Below, in pieces: positions 26,333 to 37,021 of a stretch of DNA of 64,000 nt. The notes below the pieces were generated by a model. That model saw only the letters and a program-made list of their open reading frames with translations. It was not told the DNA's origin and ran no database searches. The first letter of the stretch is position 1. Each line of letters opens with the position of its first letter. Source of the DNA: Rhabditoides inermis (taxonomy: Eukaryota; Nematoda; Chromadorea; Rhabditida; Rhabditidae); contig CAWZYM010000382.1 in NCBI GenBank assembly GCA_963966185.1, positions 62,001-126,000 of the forward strand, written 5' to 3'. The translations under genes were made by a program, and so were the position numbers.

Positions 26333-28446
26333 TCTCCCTCTTTCTCATCTCCTTCCCTCTCTTCCTCTCTCTAGTCCTGCTTTGTATCTCTCCATCTCCG
26401 TTTACATATCTACGCGTACAACGGGGGAAAACATAGAAGGGAAAGAGAGAGAATCCGCTCTTGTCAGATCATCATCGGAGTGCACTCTGTGTGCCAGCCA
26501 CTCTGCTACTTTCGAATGAACGAATTCCGCCGGCTCGCCTGCTGTGGACAAGTGAGCACTTTTATCACTCAAAAATCAGAGTCGTAGTCAGAGGTTCATA
26601 TGGAATCGTTGTATCTGAAATTGTCTTCACAATCACAATTTTATATGACCGAATTCAAGTTCACTGTATGAACAATCAGACTTTCATATGCGCTCATTGA
26701 AACACTAGCTTACGTTAGCTAGTAGCCAACTCTAATATCTTCTCCTCTCCGAGATTCAACAACAATATGATCTACAAAACAAGTCGTTAGTAACTGATCA
26801 TTTAACAATAGTTAATTTAATAGCAATCATCAACAATAGATAAATAAATCGTCAACAATCAATAATCGATCGATACTTGTAGGCGGAGCGCCGTCGTGGA
26901 TGGACCTCGTCGCGTTCCATCAGCCAAGCCGCGCAGGCAATCAGGAGCGGTGGGTTACTGTATCTTGGTTATTGTAGGTCATAGTACCGTATGACACCAT
27001 ACGTGTGATGAAAGAAGAAAGAGAGAAACATACACACATACAAACACGTATGTACAAAACCGCGAATTGTCCCTTTTCTACCCCACAAGCTCAAGTAACA
27101 TCACATCCGATCAAGGTATTGCGAGAGTAGGACTGAAAGACTGCAGACAGGGAGACAGGCCACATCGCGTGCTCAATACCATTCTGACAATATAAACCAG
27201 TTCAACGGAAAAAAAGTGTTTTTTCGTTACGGTTCACTTCTATCACAAATAATTTAAACGCAATGATACATCAATGCGCAATAGGATAGAGTGCTTGAAA
27301 GACCGCATCACGTGCTCAATATCCACGCATTGCGGCGACTCAACGCGTGATCAAGGGCGGACTCGCAGATTCTGACAGTATATAAACTTTTCAGCGACTC
27401 GCACTCGGGACTGCTGTGAGGAGGAGACAGTGATGGACTCTCGAGCTCACTCACCCGTTCAACCACTCCTCAATGCTGGGGCGGAGAATGGGGCGATCAA
27501 TGGTGAGATATTGTTTAGACATATTAATCTATCTGTATCTCTTTGGTCCGTGGGCACTTTGATAGTATGGTTTAGTGGTGGGAAGATGACACTAATCCAG
27601 CCACCACTGCTCATTGATGGAGAAGAAGAGAATGCGGTTCTAGAGTAGATTGAGTAATATCACCAATGCAATCCAAAATTAAAACACACGATGTGATTCC
27701 TATAGACATCTACATCTACAATGTATAATATAATATGCTCTCTATTCAGCCCTGCTCGAAAAGTGCAAGTTTCCTCGGCAGGAGAGCGTGCGGTTCCGCA
27801 AGTATAGACAGACGGTGGGTTGTTGTTTGTTTGTTTACTCCGACATATGTTAGCACGTTGTTCGTCCTGATACATAGAGTATCGCACACAATATTCCATC
27901 AGAGTGATGGCTCACTTTTTATGGCTCACTTTGCACCGCTCTTGCGTTTACAAAAACATTTGGTTTTTATAATCACTCTTTTGACACAGTACTCGTGAAA
28001 AAAATGGATACGTTTCACAAACATTTCATAATGTCATTGAGGCTGTACTGGACAATACGTCTCGTGCCGATAATGATAATAATAGATTACGTTCAACCAA
28101 TATACATAGTCTTTTGCAGTTTTCCGCGAGATAATCGTGATCACTATCTTATCGTTTTAGGACGGCGACGCTGGTTCTCTGACCATTGAACTCTCTCAAT
28201 TCCACACTCCAGAAACGACTAGTCCACTCATTGCAAGAAATGGAGGTGAGGAGAGAGAGAGAAGGAAAGTGAGAAAGAGATGAAGTGAAACAGAGAACGA
28301 GAGAAAGAAGAATGAAAGAGAGAGAGAGAGTGAGAGAGACAGAGAGAGAAAGAGGGGGGGGGGGCAACCAGACAATCCCAACTACCGCGAGTTGCCTTGC
28401 AGGTCCGAATGGTTCGGCAGTGGAAGAAGAGACCGCAGCCGAGTGA
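15221..28446 (+). CDS. Divergent rhodopsin-type G-protein-coupled receptor
   Basis: Twenty exons join in phase to 1467 nt (488 aa): 15221-15277, 20681-20772, 21009-21057, 21105-21203, 22477-22564, 22609-22678, 24063-24181, 24299-24408, 24563-24616, 24663-24713, 24848-24912, 25670-25737, 25939-25983, 26181-26263, 26468-26551, 26883-26949, 27431-27502, 27750-27814, 28161-28245, 28403-28446. Exon 1 gives a short N-terminus with an N-glycosylation site (NLT). It is the least certain exon because 5.4 kb separates it from exon 2. Hallmarks: TM1 N39 (N1.50), TM2 D69 (2.50), TM4 W153, TM5 WCYIAIL, TM6 FLIPY, TM7 QPLCY (in place of NPxxY), then a Cys-containing helix-8 region. The DRY position reads NEY (125-127), followed by IVISYPLHY. 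The usual TM3 and ECL2 cysteines are absent. The third intracellular loop holds a Cys-rich patch (CPKGC). Ligand and subfamily cannot be named. Confidence 0.82.
16660..17065. repeat. CT-rich arrays
   Basis: Two (CT)n/(CCCT)n blocks (about 16660-16725 and 16935-17065) separated by unique sequence. The Ser/Leu-rich frames across them are artefacts. Confidence 0.9.
17538..17632. repeat. (CT)n array with CTTTCT variants
   Basis: About 95 bp of CT repeat with a central block of TTTCTC units. Confidence 0.92.
18021..18276. repeat. (GGGAGA)n hexanucleotide array
   Basis: About 40 copies of a GGGAGA unit with a few GGGAAA variants. All six frames stay open through much of it, giving Gly-Glu, Leu-Pro and Ser-Leu artefact peptides. 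Confidence 0.95.
18391..18480. repeat. (CT)n array
   Basis: Dinucleotide tract grading into CT-rich sequence. Confidence 0.9.
18720..18959. repeat. Direct repeat pair of about 60 bp
   Basis: A unit starting CCGTTCACTGTGAGACGATA and ending GGGAGTGCACTAGT occurs at about 18720-18779 and again at 18901-18959, with a few differences. It immediately precedes the possible LINE end below. Confidence 0.8.
18957..19312 (+). mobile_element. Possible 3' end of a non-LTR retrotransposon
   Basis: A short open frame (to 19226) is rich in Arg, Trp and Lys, in the style of the C-terminus of some LINE proteins. About 80 bp later comes an (ATT)n tract (about 19290-19308), a common LINE 3' tail. No RT motif remains, so the identification is weak. 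Confidence 0.35.
19641..19950. repeat. GA array and facing CT array
   Basis: (GA)n at 19641-19775 and (CT)n at about 19893-19937 form a purine/pyrimidine inverted pair around about 100 bp of unique sequence. Confidence 0.85.
20315..20354. repeat. Perfect 16-bp inverted repeat (hairpin)
   Basis: Arms AAGTTCTGCGTTCGAG and CTCGAACGCAGAACTT flank an 8-base loop, inside receptor intron 1. No U-run follows, and its role is unknown. Confidence 0.85.
21610..21850. repeat. GA array and CT array in receptor intron 4
   Basis: GA/GACA repeats at about 21602-21676 and (CT)n at 21812-21847, on either side of unique intron sequence. Confidence 0.85.
22987..23932. mobile_element. Foldback element with about 140-bp inverted arms
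   Basis: The left arm (from TTAAGGGGGTTCTTAGCTAC at 22987) and the right arm (ending GCTAAGAACCCCCTTAA at 23932) are inverted copies for about 130-150 bp. Both share segments such as GTGTTCGAGCCTCTA and TCGATAGACCCAAAC and their complements. TTAA at both ends could be a piggyBac-like target duplication or part of the TIR. The centre carries many copies of an 8-10-base CCTCAGATTT-type unit in both orientations and a tandem unit (GAACAGAACTCTATCAACCT). No transposase is visible. It lies in receptor intron 6. Confidence 0.8.
24917..25060. repeat. Compound microsatellite (CT)n-(CTTT)n-(CA)n
   Basis: Begins 4 bases after the receptor exon 11 donor. CT, CTTT and CA blocks follow one another. Confidence 0.9.
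25216..25388 (+). repeat. tRNA-derived SINE, copy 1
   Basis: A tRNA-like head has CACGTGGCGTAGTGG (A box) and GCGGGTTTGACTTC (a degraded B box). It is followed by a body sharing CACCCTAATTTCTCTCGTG and GCGGGCCCGCTATAC with the copy at 44754. It lies in receptor intron 11. Confidence 0.75.
26277..26350. repeat. (CT)n array
   Basis: CT repeat starting about 13 bases after the receptor exon 14 donor. Confidence 0.9.
27137..27395. repeat. Imperfect direct repeat in receptor intron 16
   Basis: A segment around GCGTGCTCAATACC ... TTCTGACAATATAAAC (27137-27200) recurs, diverged, at about 27298-27390. Confidence 0.55.
28248..28366. repeat. GA-rich array in last receptor intron
   Basis: Starts at the exon 19 donor (GTGAGGAGAGAGAG) and ends with a G-run. 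Purine-rich throughout. Confidence 0.85.
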
Positions 28447-29310
28447 TAGAACCACATTATTTGCCCTATCAACGCCATAATTGTGATGTTTTCTCTTGAT
28501 CTGTGCACCACTATGATCTCAATTTCTTCTCTTGCCATAAACTCTTTTTTCAACAAAAAAATGTCTCATTGATATCAAAGAGATTGCAAACACATACATA
28601 TTTATTTTCATTTCATCAAAATATACTTACATGCCACTACTGGAAACGAGTGACGATTGCGAACAAATGTAAACATTGATCATGTTAATTTTTCGAAATG
28701 TAAAATTTGTTTAGAATACAACGTCGATGCTCTGTATATTAATGTTTGAAAGTTGTAAAAAGTACGGACCTTCATAGACAAAACTACGAATAGTACAGCA
28801 GTTATCACGAAGAAAATCACGAAAAATATGCGAATACGTGAGTACTAGAAAGAAAGTATCGTTCACATTTCTCTCTTTCACTCTTTTTCACTCTCTCTCT
28901 TTATCTCTCTTCTATATATTTTCCGCTCTTCTCTTCTCCACCTTCCTCTATTTCCACTAACCTTCTCAATGTCGATTTCACTCATTGTAAGAGTGAGTAG
29001 GTAAAGTAGAATACGAAACGTTGAAAGGTTCGGGCGGCCGACGAACGATGTAAAAAGAAAACTCACATGGCACATGTGATGAGAGGCGTGACAGTGACTC
29101 ACCATTTGAATATAAGACTGAACTTTGATATTTGAATGAAACAGAACCGAATGCGATCAAGCTACAAACGAGAGTACAGACTACATTCACACTTCTCCAC
29201 TTCTCCAGACGAAACTGTCATTTCCATCGCAACCTTGCCGCGCAATCGGTTGCCCGAGGTAAGGACGGCACAGATGATTTTTTTTCTATTTACTGATTCA
29301 CTTGTTCAGA
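28447..29310. other. Spacer between receptor and bestrophin genes
   Basis: 864 bp with no recognised exon. It must hold the receptor 3' UTR and the bestrophin promoter or leader. The last bases are TTGTTCAG followed by one A and the bestrophin ATG, so a 3' splice site abuts the start codon. Confidence 0.6.
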
Positions 29311-30942
29311 ATGACCGTCACGTACCATAAACACGTGACGAACTCGAGTCACGGGTCGCTGCTCCGGATACTGTCTCGGTGAGTGAGTGAGTGAGTGAGT
29401 GAGTGAGTGAGTGAGTGAGTGAGTGAGTGAGTGAGTGAGTGAGTGAGTGAGTGAGTGAGTGAGTGAGGAGTGAGTGAGTGAGTTAGTGAGTGAGTGAGTG
29501 AGTGAGTGAGTGAGTGAGTGAGTAAGTGAGTGAGTGAGTGAGTGAGTTAGTGAGTGAGTGAGTGAGTGAGTGAGTGAGTGAGTGAGTGAGTGAGTGAGTA
29601 AGTGAGTGAGTGAGTGAGTAAGTGAGTGAGTGAGTAAGTGAGTGAGTGAGTGAGTGAGTGAGTGAGTGAGTGAGTGAGTGAGTGAGTGAGTGAGTGAGTG
29701 AGTGAGTGAGTGAGTGAGTGAGTGAGTGAGTGAGTGAGTGAGTGAGTGAGTGAGTGAGTGAGTGAGTGAGTGAGTGAGTGAGTGAGTGAGTGAGTGAGTG
29801 AGTGAGTGAGTGAGTGAGTGAGTGAGTGAGTGAGTGAGTGAGTGAGTGAGTGAGTGAGTGAGTGAGTGAGTGAGTGAGTGAGTGAGTGAGTGAGTGAGTG
29901 AGTGAGTGAGTGAGTGAGTGAGTGAGTGAGTGAGTGAGTGAGTGAGTGAGTGAGTGAGTGAGTGAGTGAGTGAGTGAGTGAGTGAGTGAGTGAGTGAGTG
30001 AGTGAGTGAGTGAGTGAGTGAGTGAGTGAGTGAGTGAGTGAGTGAGTGAGTGAGTGAGTGAGTGAGTGAGTGAGTGAGTGAGTGAGTGAGTGAGTGAGTG
30101 AGTGAGTGAGTGAGTGAGTGAGTGAGTGAGTGAGTGAGTGAGTGAGTGAGTGAGTGAGTGAGTGAGTGAGTGAGTGAGTGAGTGAGTGAGTGAGTGAGTG
30201 AGTGAGTGAGTGAGTGAGTGAGTGAGTGAGTGAGTGAGTGAGTGAGTGAGTGAGTGAGTGAGTGAGTGAGTGAGTGAGTGAGTGAGTGAGTGAGTGAGTG
30301 AGTGAGTGAGTGAGTGAGTGAGTGAGTGAGTGAGTGAGTGAGTGAGTGAGTGAGTGAGTGAGTGAGTGAGTGAGTGAGTGAGTGAGTGAGTGAGTGAGTG
30401 AGTGAGTGAGTGAGTGAGTGAGTGAGTGAGTGAGTGAGTGAGTGAGTGAGTGAGTGAGTGAGTGAGTGAGTGAGTGAGTGAGTGAGTGAGTGAGTGAGTG
30501 AGTGAGTGAGTGAGTGAGTGAGTGAGTGAGTGAGTGAGTGAGTGAGTGAGTGAGTGAGTGAGTGAGTGAGTGAGTGAGTGAGTGAGTGAGTGAGTGAGTG
30601 AGAGAGTGAGTGAGTGAGAGAGAGAGAGAATCTCCCTCCCTCTCTAGCTGGGAGGGTTCGATCTGGTCTCTCTGCTGGCGCGAGCTCCTCGTCTGGCTTG
30701 TCTCCTATGGTGCTGTGTCCGTCTTCTATCGACTCATACTCGACCAGGAACAGAAAAGGTAAACGGTAGGGAAGATTACTGAAGGTACAGTATCCCTAAT
30801 AACAGACTGATTTCTGAATATTCTGACATGGTAGTAGTACTCCGAGTTTTTAGAATATTCGAGCAACTGGCGCAATACCTCTACACCTACAACAAGACTA
30901 CGGTGGAGTAGAGAGGGCGACGAAGAGAGAGGGAGAGAGATG

Positions 30943-30973
<31 letters not shown>

Positions 30974-31626
30974 CGAAAGAGAGAGAGAGAGAGCGACGAA
31001 GAGAGAGTGAGAGAGTTCTAATTCATTTCAGTTCATGCCGATCGAGACTATCCTCGCCTTCTTTTGCGTGACGACAGTCGCTTCGAATTTCGACGACCAA
31101 CTCATGAACATGCCCAGTATCGACAGGTACTGTAGAATACCGTATACCTAAAAATACTGTGAACTACCGTATTACACATGCCTACCGTAAGAGTATAAGT
31201 ACTGTGTACTGTGTACTACTTGTTACTACCAGGCAGAAAGGGTTAATTTTGAATGTTATGTTCCCAGCAAAACGTGATGAACCGTATACTTGGAGTTACT
31301 GTAATCCTTACAACTAAGGTACTTACCGTATTCCAGCCTCGCTCTCTACGTGGGAACCATGGTTCGGGCGGCCGACGAACGAGCGAGGCGCGTGCGATAC
31401 AACATGCTCAGGTATACGGTAGCAAGTACTGTACATATGGGTTACAGTAGTTTCAAAATAGGAAGTTTAAGTGTATGTGTCTGGTTACTGTATCTACAGT
31501 ATATAACTCGTTACTCGTTATGGTATACTGTAGCTACCGTACTCGCAGGTACTGTTGTCTCTCGCAGCTTCTAGTGTTTCGCGGAATCAGCGACGGCGTG
31601 CGTCAGAAATACAAGGGAATGAAGGA

Positions 31627-31674
<48 letters not shown>

Positions 31675-32374
31675 CAGACAGAGAAAGACATTACCAGGTG
31701 ATGGACGCCCAGTTTCTGCTGCCCGAAGAGCTCGAGAAGATTGAGAAGAGGAATTATGGGTGGGCTTTTTTCTTCACTGTCTCCCTCTTATTCTGTCTTT
31801 CTTCTTTCGTAATTGCTATCATCTTCCCTATGAAATTCGAAAGAGAGAGCGAGAGAGAGTGACTCCGCTTCCAGATTCCACCCCTCCTGGCTGCCTGTGC
31901 AGTGGTCTATCGACGGTCTCTATGAGGCTGTCTACCCAGGGGAAGACGGGGGAGTGAAGGAGGGCAATGTGGTGGGTGTGAGACTGAGAAGAATGCACAA
32001 GAGATCGATGCGACCGATGTATCCACTCATTGGTGTGTCCATAGTTTCCGAAAATATGTGAAGCCGGTACATTTTCGTAGTCGTCATAAGAGAGAGGCGA
32101 TGATATGGTGTCTAGAATTCATTGTTATCTATGATGTACGATATAATTTATTATTCCACATTCAGACCGCGTCCGCATCTCTCCGCATCAACTCGCCCGT
32201 ATTCTTCGTTTACATTCTTAATGTGAGCGATGATGATTTATAGATTTATCGATTTTTTCGATGTTTTTATTTCCTTTTTTAGTCGATGAAATCGTTCCAC
32301 TCTTCTCTCCGATCGGTGTTCATCTCGGATTGGGTGCCCCTGCCTCTCATCTACCCGCAGCTGGTCTCTCTCTC

Positions 32375-32406
<32 letters not shown>

Positions 32407-32510
32407 GCTCTTCTCTCTCTCACTCTCTCTCGCTCCTCTTTCTCTCTCTCTCTCGCTCCTCTCTTTCGCTCTCTCCCCCCCCTCTCTCCCTCCCCCTCTC
32501 CCTCTCGCTC

Positions 32511-32565
<55 letters not shown>

Positions 32566-33429
32566 CCTCACTCTCGCTCTCTCCCTCCTCTCCCTCCCCC
32601 CTCTCTCTATCCCTCTCCCTCTCTCACTCCTCTCTCTCAACCCTATCTCCAGATCTCTCTCACCTTCTACTCCTACTTTGGCGTCGCCCTCATCGCCCGT
32701 CAGTTCATCAAACCCACTCCGGAGAACGAGGTATACGGTAGTTTTATTGTGGCGCGATAATTGTATTTCCAGTAGAGGCGCGTAATCAATTTTTTTTTCT
32801 CATCTTCATGGGATAAGGAATAGAAACAGTGACATTTTAACGACAAGTACTGTAGTTCGATCACAGCACAAAACTACTATGATTCGATTAGAGCACAGAA
32901 ACGTGTTGAGCTCTCGCCGACGCACCCTCGCCTCGATTTCTACGTGCCCATCTGGTCCGGACTACAGTTTCTCTTCTACTGCGGCTGGATGAAGGTATAC
33001 TGTATGTACCGTATTGTTCCCACATACCGATTACAGTAGTACAGTGAACCACTTTTCTCCGACAGTTCTATAATGTAACTCATATTTAGTTATATCATTT
33101 GCTACCTGAATGAAATTTAATCTACCGTAATCCTACTTCATCTACCGTATACTTATTTTCGGTCGGGGAGGCGATGCTGAATCCGTACGGACAGGACGAC
33201 GATGATTTCGAGATGGTCGAGTGGATGGAGAGGAATATGGAGGTAGGGAGAGAGGGAGGGAAGGAGAGAGAGAGGAGGAAGAGAGAGAGGGAGAGAGAGG
33301 AAGAGAGAGAAAGGGGAAAGGGAAAAGAGAAAGGTTTTTTCTCTCTTTCAGTTGTCTCGCGCTCTCGCTCCTGTCAGCGATTCGGAGCTGAAGCAGCCGC
33401 CTTTCAGGAAGGTGCAGTATTTTGTCTCT

Positions 33430-33487
<58 letters not shown>

Positions 33488-33537
33488 TACAATATTTATC
33501 ATAGAGAAACTGATAGCACTGATAAGTAGCGAACGTT

Positions 33538-33586
<49 letters not shown>

Positions 33587-33801
33587 CCCTCTTAGGACGC
33601 GCTCTGGTCTACTCTCTCTGGCCTCCCATCTGATATGTCCCGAATGGACGACGCTAATCTGTGGAAGGGATACAGGGGTAGCCTCGCTAACAAAAACATG
33701 TGAGGCATATTTGTTTGTGGTTTGCTTACTTGTTTGTTTACTTGTTTACTTCTAGCCGCCCCCAGGAGATGGTTCCGTGCAGGCGCCGCTACTACCTATG
33801 A
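29311..33801 (+). CDS. Divergent bestrophin (calcium-activated anion channel family)
   Basis: Sixteen exons (1239 nt, 412 aa): 29311-29378, 30648-30758, 30854-30902, 31032-31126, 31337-31411, 31549-31627, 31698-31759, 31875-31971, 32166-32222, 32283-32363, 32653-32730, 32899-32994, 33162-33242, 33352-33411, 33596-33699, 33756-33801. The opening MTVTY is the family's near-invariant N-terminus. Other matches are RWEGSIWSLCWRELL, DWVPLPLIYPQL, LQFLFYCGWMKVGEAMLNPYG and the acidic Ca2+-clasp signature QDDDDFE (about 327-333). Bestrophins are pentameric membrane channels for chloride and other anions. The neck reads MPIETILAFF where vertebrates have IPISFVLGFY. The segment that is normally RWWNQ...LPWPD reads SNFDDQLMNMPSID. 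Exon 13 has no canonical AG at its expected start. The short C-terminal tail (ends RRRYYL) is unlike the long tails of vertebrate paralogs. Confidence 0.9.
29379..30632. repeat. About 1.25-kb (GTGA)n microsatellite starting at a 5' splice site
   Basis: The array begins with the donor GTGAGT of bestrophin exon 1 and continues as about 310 tetranucleotide units to about 30,620, where it grades into (GA)n. Variant units (GTTA, GTAA, GGAGTGA) cluster in the first about 260 bp; the rest is essentially pure. It fills nearly all of intron 1, and exon 2 begins at 30648. Confidence 0.97.
30903..33590. repeat. GA/CT arrays in bestrophin introns 3, 6, 10, 13, 14
   Basis: Arrays occur at about 30922-31014 (GA), 31628-31672 (GA, fused to the donor of exon 6), 32364-32640 (CT/CTCC, starting at the exon 10 donor), 33243-33345 (GA/GGGA, at the exon 13 donor), 33430-33484 and 33543-33584 (GA). 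Each lies within an intron and most touch a splice site. Confidence 0.9.
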
Positions 33802-33895
33802 AACATTTCTCTCGACACTTAAAACCTCAAATTAATGATAATATTAAGTAATGCTAATATATCCTCTGAACACATTTGTGTCAGAATTATATGAT

Positions 33896-33901
33896 AATAA
33901 A
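33896..33901 (+). terminator. Polyadenylation signal AATAAA for the bestrophin gene
   Basis: AATAAA lies 95 bp after the stop codon, followed by GT/T-rich sequence (GTTTATGTTTATT), as expected for a cleavage site. Confidence 0.6.
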
Positions 33902-34573
33902 AAAGTTTATGTTTATTCGTGAAAATTGCAATTTTTTTATTTCAAGATCTCAGGAACGTTTCAAAAGTCCACAAGAAACAAGAAGATGTTATACCAAAAT
34001 GATGTATACACATGAGATATACAGTCGGCTTTGTTACAGTACACACGATTGACTCAAAAATATATAAATATACATGGGCATATTGACTTCCCCTGCCCGC
34101 TCATCGTCCTTTGCCGACGGCACACGTGAGAAAGTGCGAGAGAGCACGTGAAAAGAGGAGAGCGTAGAGTGGCGGGAATTAGAAAATTTGTGTTCAAACC
34201 GGTTTACTGATCGTTTCTGATGACCGCGCGCACGTAGAACTTCCGTCCAACCTGTATTTAAACAGTCGTTTCGACGATTAAAAATCGTCAGAAATAGGCC
34301 CCTGTATCTTTAAAGGCACAGGGGCGCTTAGTTTTTGACATTAGGTGTGGTAGGAGCCGAAACTGGGTTGTTCACCATCTCTTTCTTATCACACTTTCAC
34401 TTTCTCTATTATTTCATTGCTTGACCCATGGAAACACGAAACGCTTACCAACATGTGCACGTGCGAAGCTAAGGTAGAGCGAATTCGAACTTTGCGCCTT
34501 ATCGGAAAGTTGAGCTCTGAGCGCATCTCATCGATATCAGTTCGACAGCACATTCGGCATCCACTGTTATAAT
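33902..34573. other. Spacer after bestrophin
   Basis: No gene recognised. It includes a short TTTAAAGGCACAGGGGCG motif (about 34308-34326) that recurs elsewhere in the window. A segment with AAAGTTGAGCTCTG (about 34504) is also found, diverged, near 48530. Confidence 0.5.
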
Positions 34574-35837
34574 ACAGAGAGGGCAACTATTACAATTGTT
34601 TATTCCTGCTTCAATCGGCAACTCACAAAGGGACTAGAGAACAAAAATTTGAAGAATACAAATTTCGCGCCATTGTGCCTGAGCCGCGGCCCGTGCCGCG
34701 CGATGGCAATGACGCGCCGTTTTGACGGTTTCTAGTCACTTTTCCTGCAGTGAGGAGGAGGCGAATGGTGACTCGTTTCGGTCTCTGTTTCTCCTCGCGT
34801 TCTAATCGTTAGCTATACTCGGGTAGGAACGGAGCAGAGTTACCTGAACTCACGTGTACTTGTATTTATATTTTCTGTTGGTTTGTTTGCTGGCCGTTTT
34901 TGTTACGGTTATTCCGTAGTACTTGTACTCGGATGATGTCAGTCACTTGCGAGTGCATTCGGCAGGTTGCCATTATTGTGTAGGCCTAGCCTCACTTCCA
35001 TCACTCTGTTTGCGGGTTTCGCTCTTCCCCCCAGGGAAGTAGCAGAGTGTCACAGTGTTATGCTGTGCGTGGACAGATCCAGAGCAAGACGAGGTAGTCT
35101 AGTGCTCACAGTCCACCCCTCCCTTGATTGCGCCTGCGCCCCCGATCGCTTCGATCGATGTTGCCCTTGGTAAGTGGCAGTGGGGAGAAGCTCGCCCATT
35201 GCGGCCGCTACAAAGAGCGATCAAGCTACACTCAGTCTAGCGCTGTAGTGTTCTGTTCTCGCAAGGTATTGTTGAGATGCGCAGAAAAGAGGCATACCTC
35301 TTTATCATAATGGTCTCGGAGTACCAGAATCATGACACGATTCCTGGGGATTGGATGTTCCATACCAATTGATTATCAAACAATGTTTGATAAAACGACA
35401 CACTGCGTTGTCTACAGTCGATTGGTGACGGCCTTAGCTGTCACGTGTCTATGTGATTCATGAATACACGGATGAGACCTATGGTAACGGTCACATGATA
35501 TCGTACTGCAAGGCGGTCTACTATCACCAGTTGTCCGTTTCGTGGAATACTGTAGGTCAGTAATCGATCACACAGCAGTTTGTGATCCATGGAAGGGAAG
35601 AAGAAGGAATAAAACCCCCACAACACATTATGGAAACGGTACTTACTTTTCGTTGGTTTGGCTAAACCAAGTGGCAATAAGAGCTTCGAGGTTCTGGCTC
35701 AATTGTGCGCAACACATAGGTCGGCAGTTGCATAGGGTGTATGGATATACACGGATTATATCAATTCTGTTTTACAGATTTGAGAATTCTGCTATCTCAG
35801 ATGAATATCGCGGCGGTCGCGGCGGTTTCGCGACGGT

Positions 35838-37021
35838 AATAATAATAATAATAATAATATTTATTACCGCGTATACTATATATATGAACACAGGACAAAC
35901 ACATAATTAGAGTGAATACGGCATTGGAAAATAAATAAACACAAAAATAGGATAAAACAGATAACACAGGTTCCCAAATGAGCACTCATCTAATTTTGGA
36001 CGGAGGGAACAAATGGGGGTTATCTAGGAGGTACGATTTCACTGTTTGATGTTTCGCAGATAAAATGATGTTGTTGGGGAGTGTGTTCCATAGTGCAAAA
36101 ACCCTACTGAAAAACGTGCTGCTCTTTAAAGTTGTGTCAAAGCAAGGAATCAGGCGCCACCCATGAGAAACACGAGACCGGGAAGGTACAATGTTGAAGA
36201 GGCCAGAATACTCTAGACTAGTGCGATTAGTCATAACCTTATGAATATACGCAATATCGTTTATTAAGCGTCGCTCTTCGAGCGTTTGGAGATCTAATAG
36301 CTGGAGGCGTTGGGGATAAGTGAGCGAGAAAAAGCCGGCACGGTGACATATTCGGCGCGTAAAATGTCTCTGTACCGACTCAATCAGATTCACCGACCCC
36401 ACATCTTTAATAATAATATAATATAATAATATAATATATTTATCCATAGAAACAGAATCGCAATGACAACATTGGAAAGACAAAAAAAGTTATGATGAAC
36501 GAGTGTCCAACATCAATCGGTTTCCTTCCCAGTGAGGCAAAGCGAATACTGCGGAAGCCACCTCCAGACACCTTGACGTGTTTGACAGAAGTGTACTTCC
36601 TCCACAGGCAATAATATAATATATTTATCCATAGAAACAGAATCGCACGAGACCGGGAAGGCACTGCACGAGACCTTCCCGGTCTCGTGCAGTGCCAGTT
36701 GACTTTCATTCGGATTCCATAATTCTGTACAATACTCAAGTTTGCACCGAAAATAGGTTACGTATGCAACTTTAAGAACAGTGAGATTGCGAGTACGATA
36801 TACGCGCAGAAAGTCGTTTATGGAGTGAAGCGTATTCTGAACAATGTTGGAATAGTGATCGTCAAAGACAAGAGAACTGCTGATAGAGACGCCTAAATCC
36901 CTGACAGTATCGGCAGGGGCGAGAGTTGTGCCGTGTGCGGAATACTCATGCCTGGGATTACGACGTCCTATATGCAGTATCTGTGTTTTCTGAGTAGATA
37001 TTTGTAAACCCCACTGAAGGG
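35838..37021 (-). mobile_element. CR1/Jockey-like LINE fragment, 5'-truncated and interrupted
   Basis: On the - strand, 37021-36704 encodes the end of a reverse transcriptase (QISTQKTQILHIGRRNPRH, VRDLGVSISSSLVF, KLEYCTELWNP). After a 0.3-kb interruption the protein continues at about 36412-35989 (IESVQRHFTRRI, LQLLDLQTLEERRLI, FSRVFALWNTLP). These match the palm/thumb and C-terminal portions of CR1/Jockey-type LINE proteins. The 3' end is an (ATT)n tail at about 35838-35861. The interruption (about 36413-36703) has its own AT-rich tail-like sequence, with a segment beginning ATATTTATCCATAGAAACAG present at both its ends. Confidence 0.75.
36645..36696. repeat. Two overlapping perfect hairpins
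   Basis: Hairpin one has arms 36645-36661 and 36674-36690 (17 bp, GCACGAGACCGGGAAGG and complement). Hairpin two has arms 36660-36675 and 36681-36696 (16 bp, GGCACTGCACGAGACC and complement). The two folds are mutually exclusive. A related single-strand segment (CACGAGACCGGGAAGG) occurs at about 36171. Confidence 0.85.
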
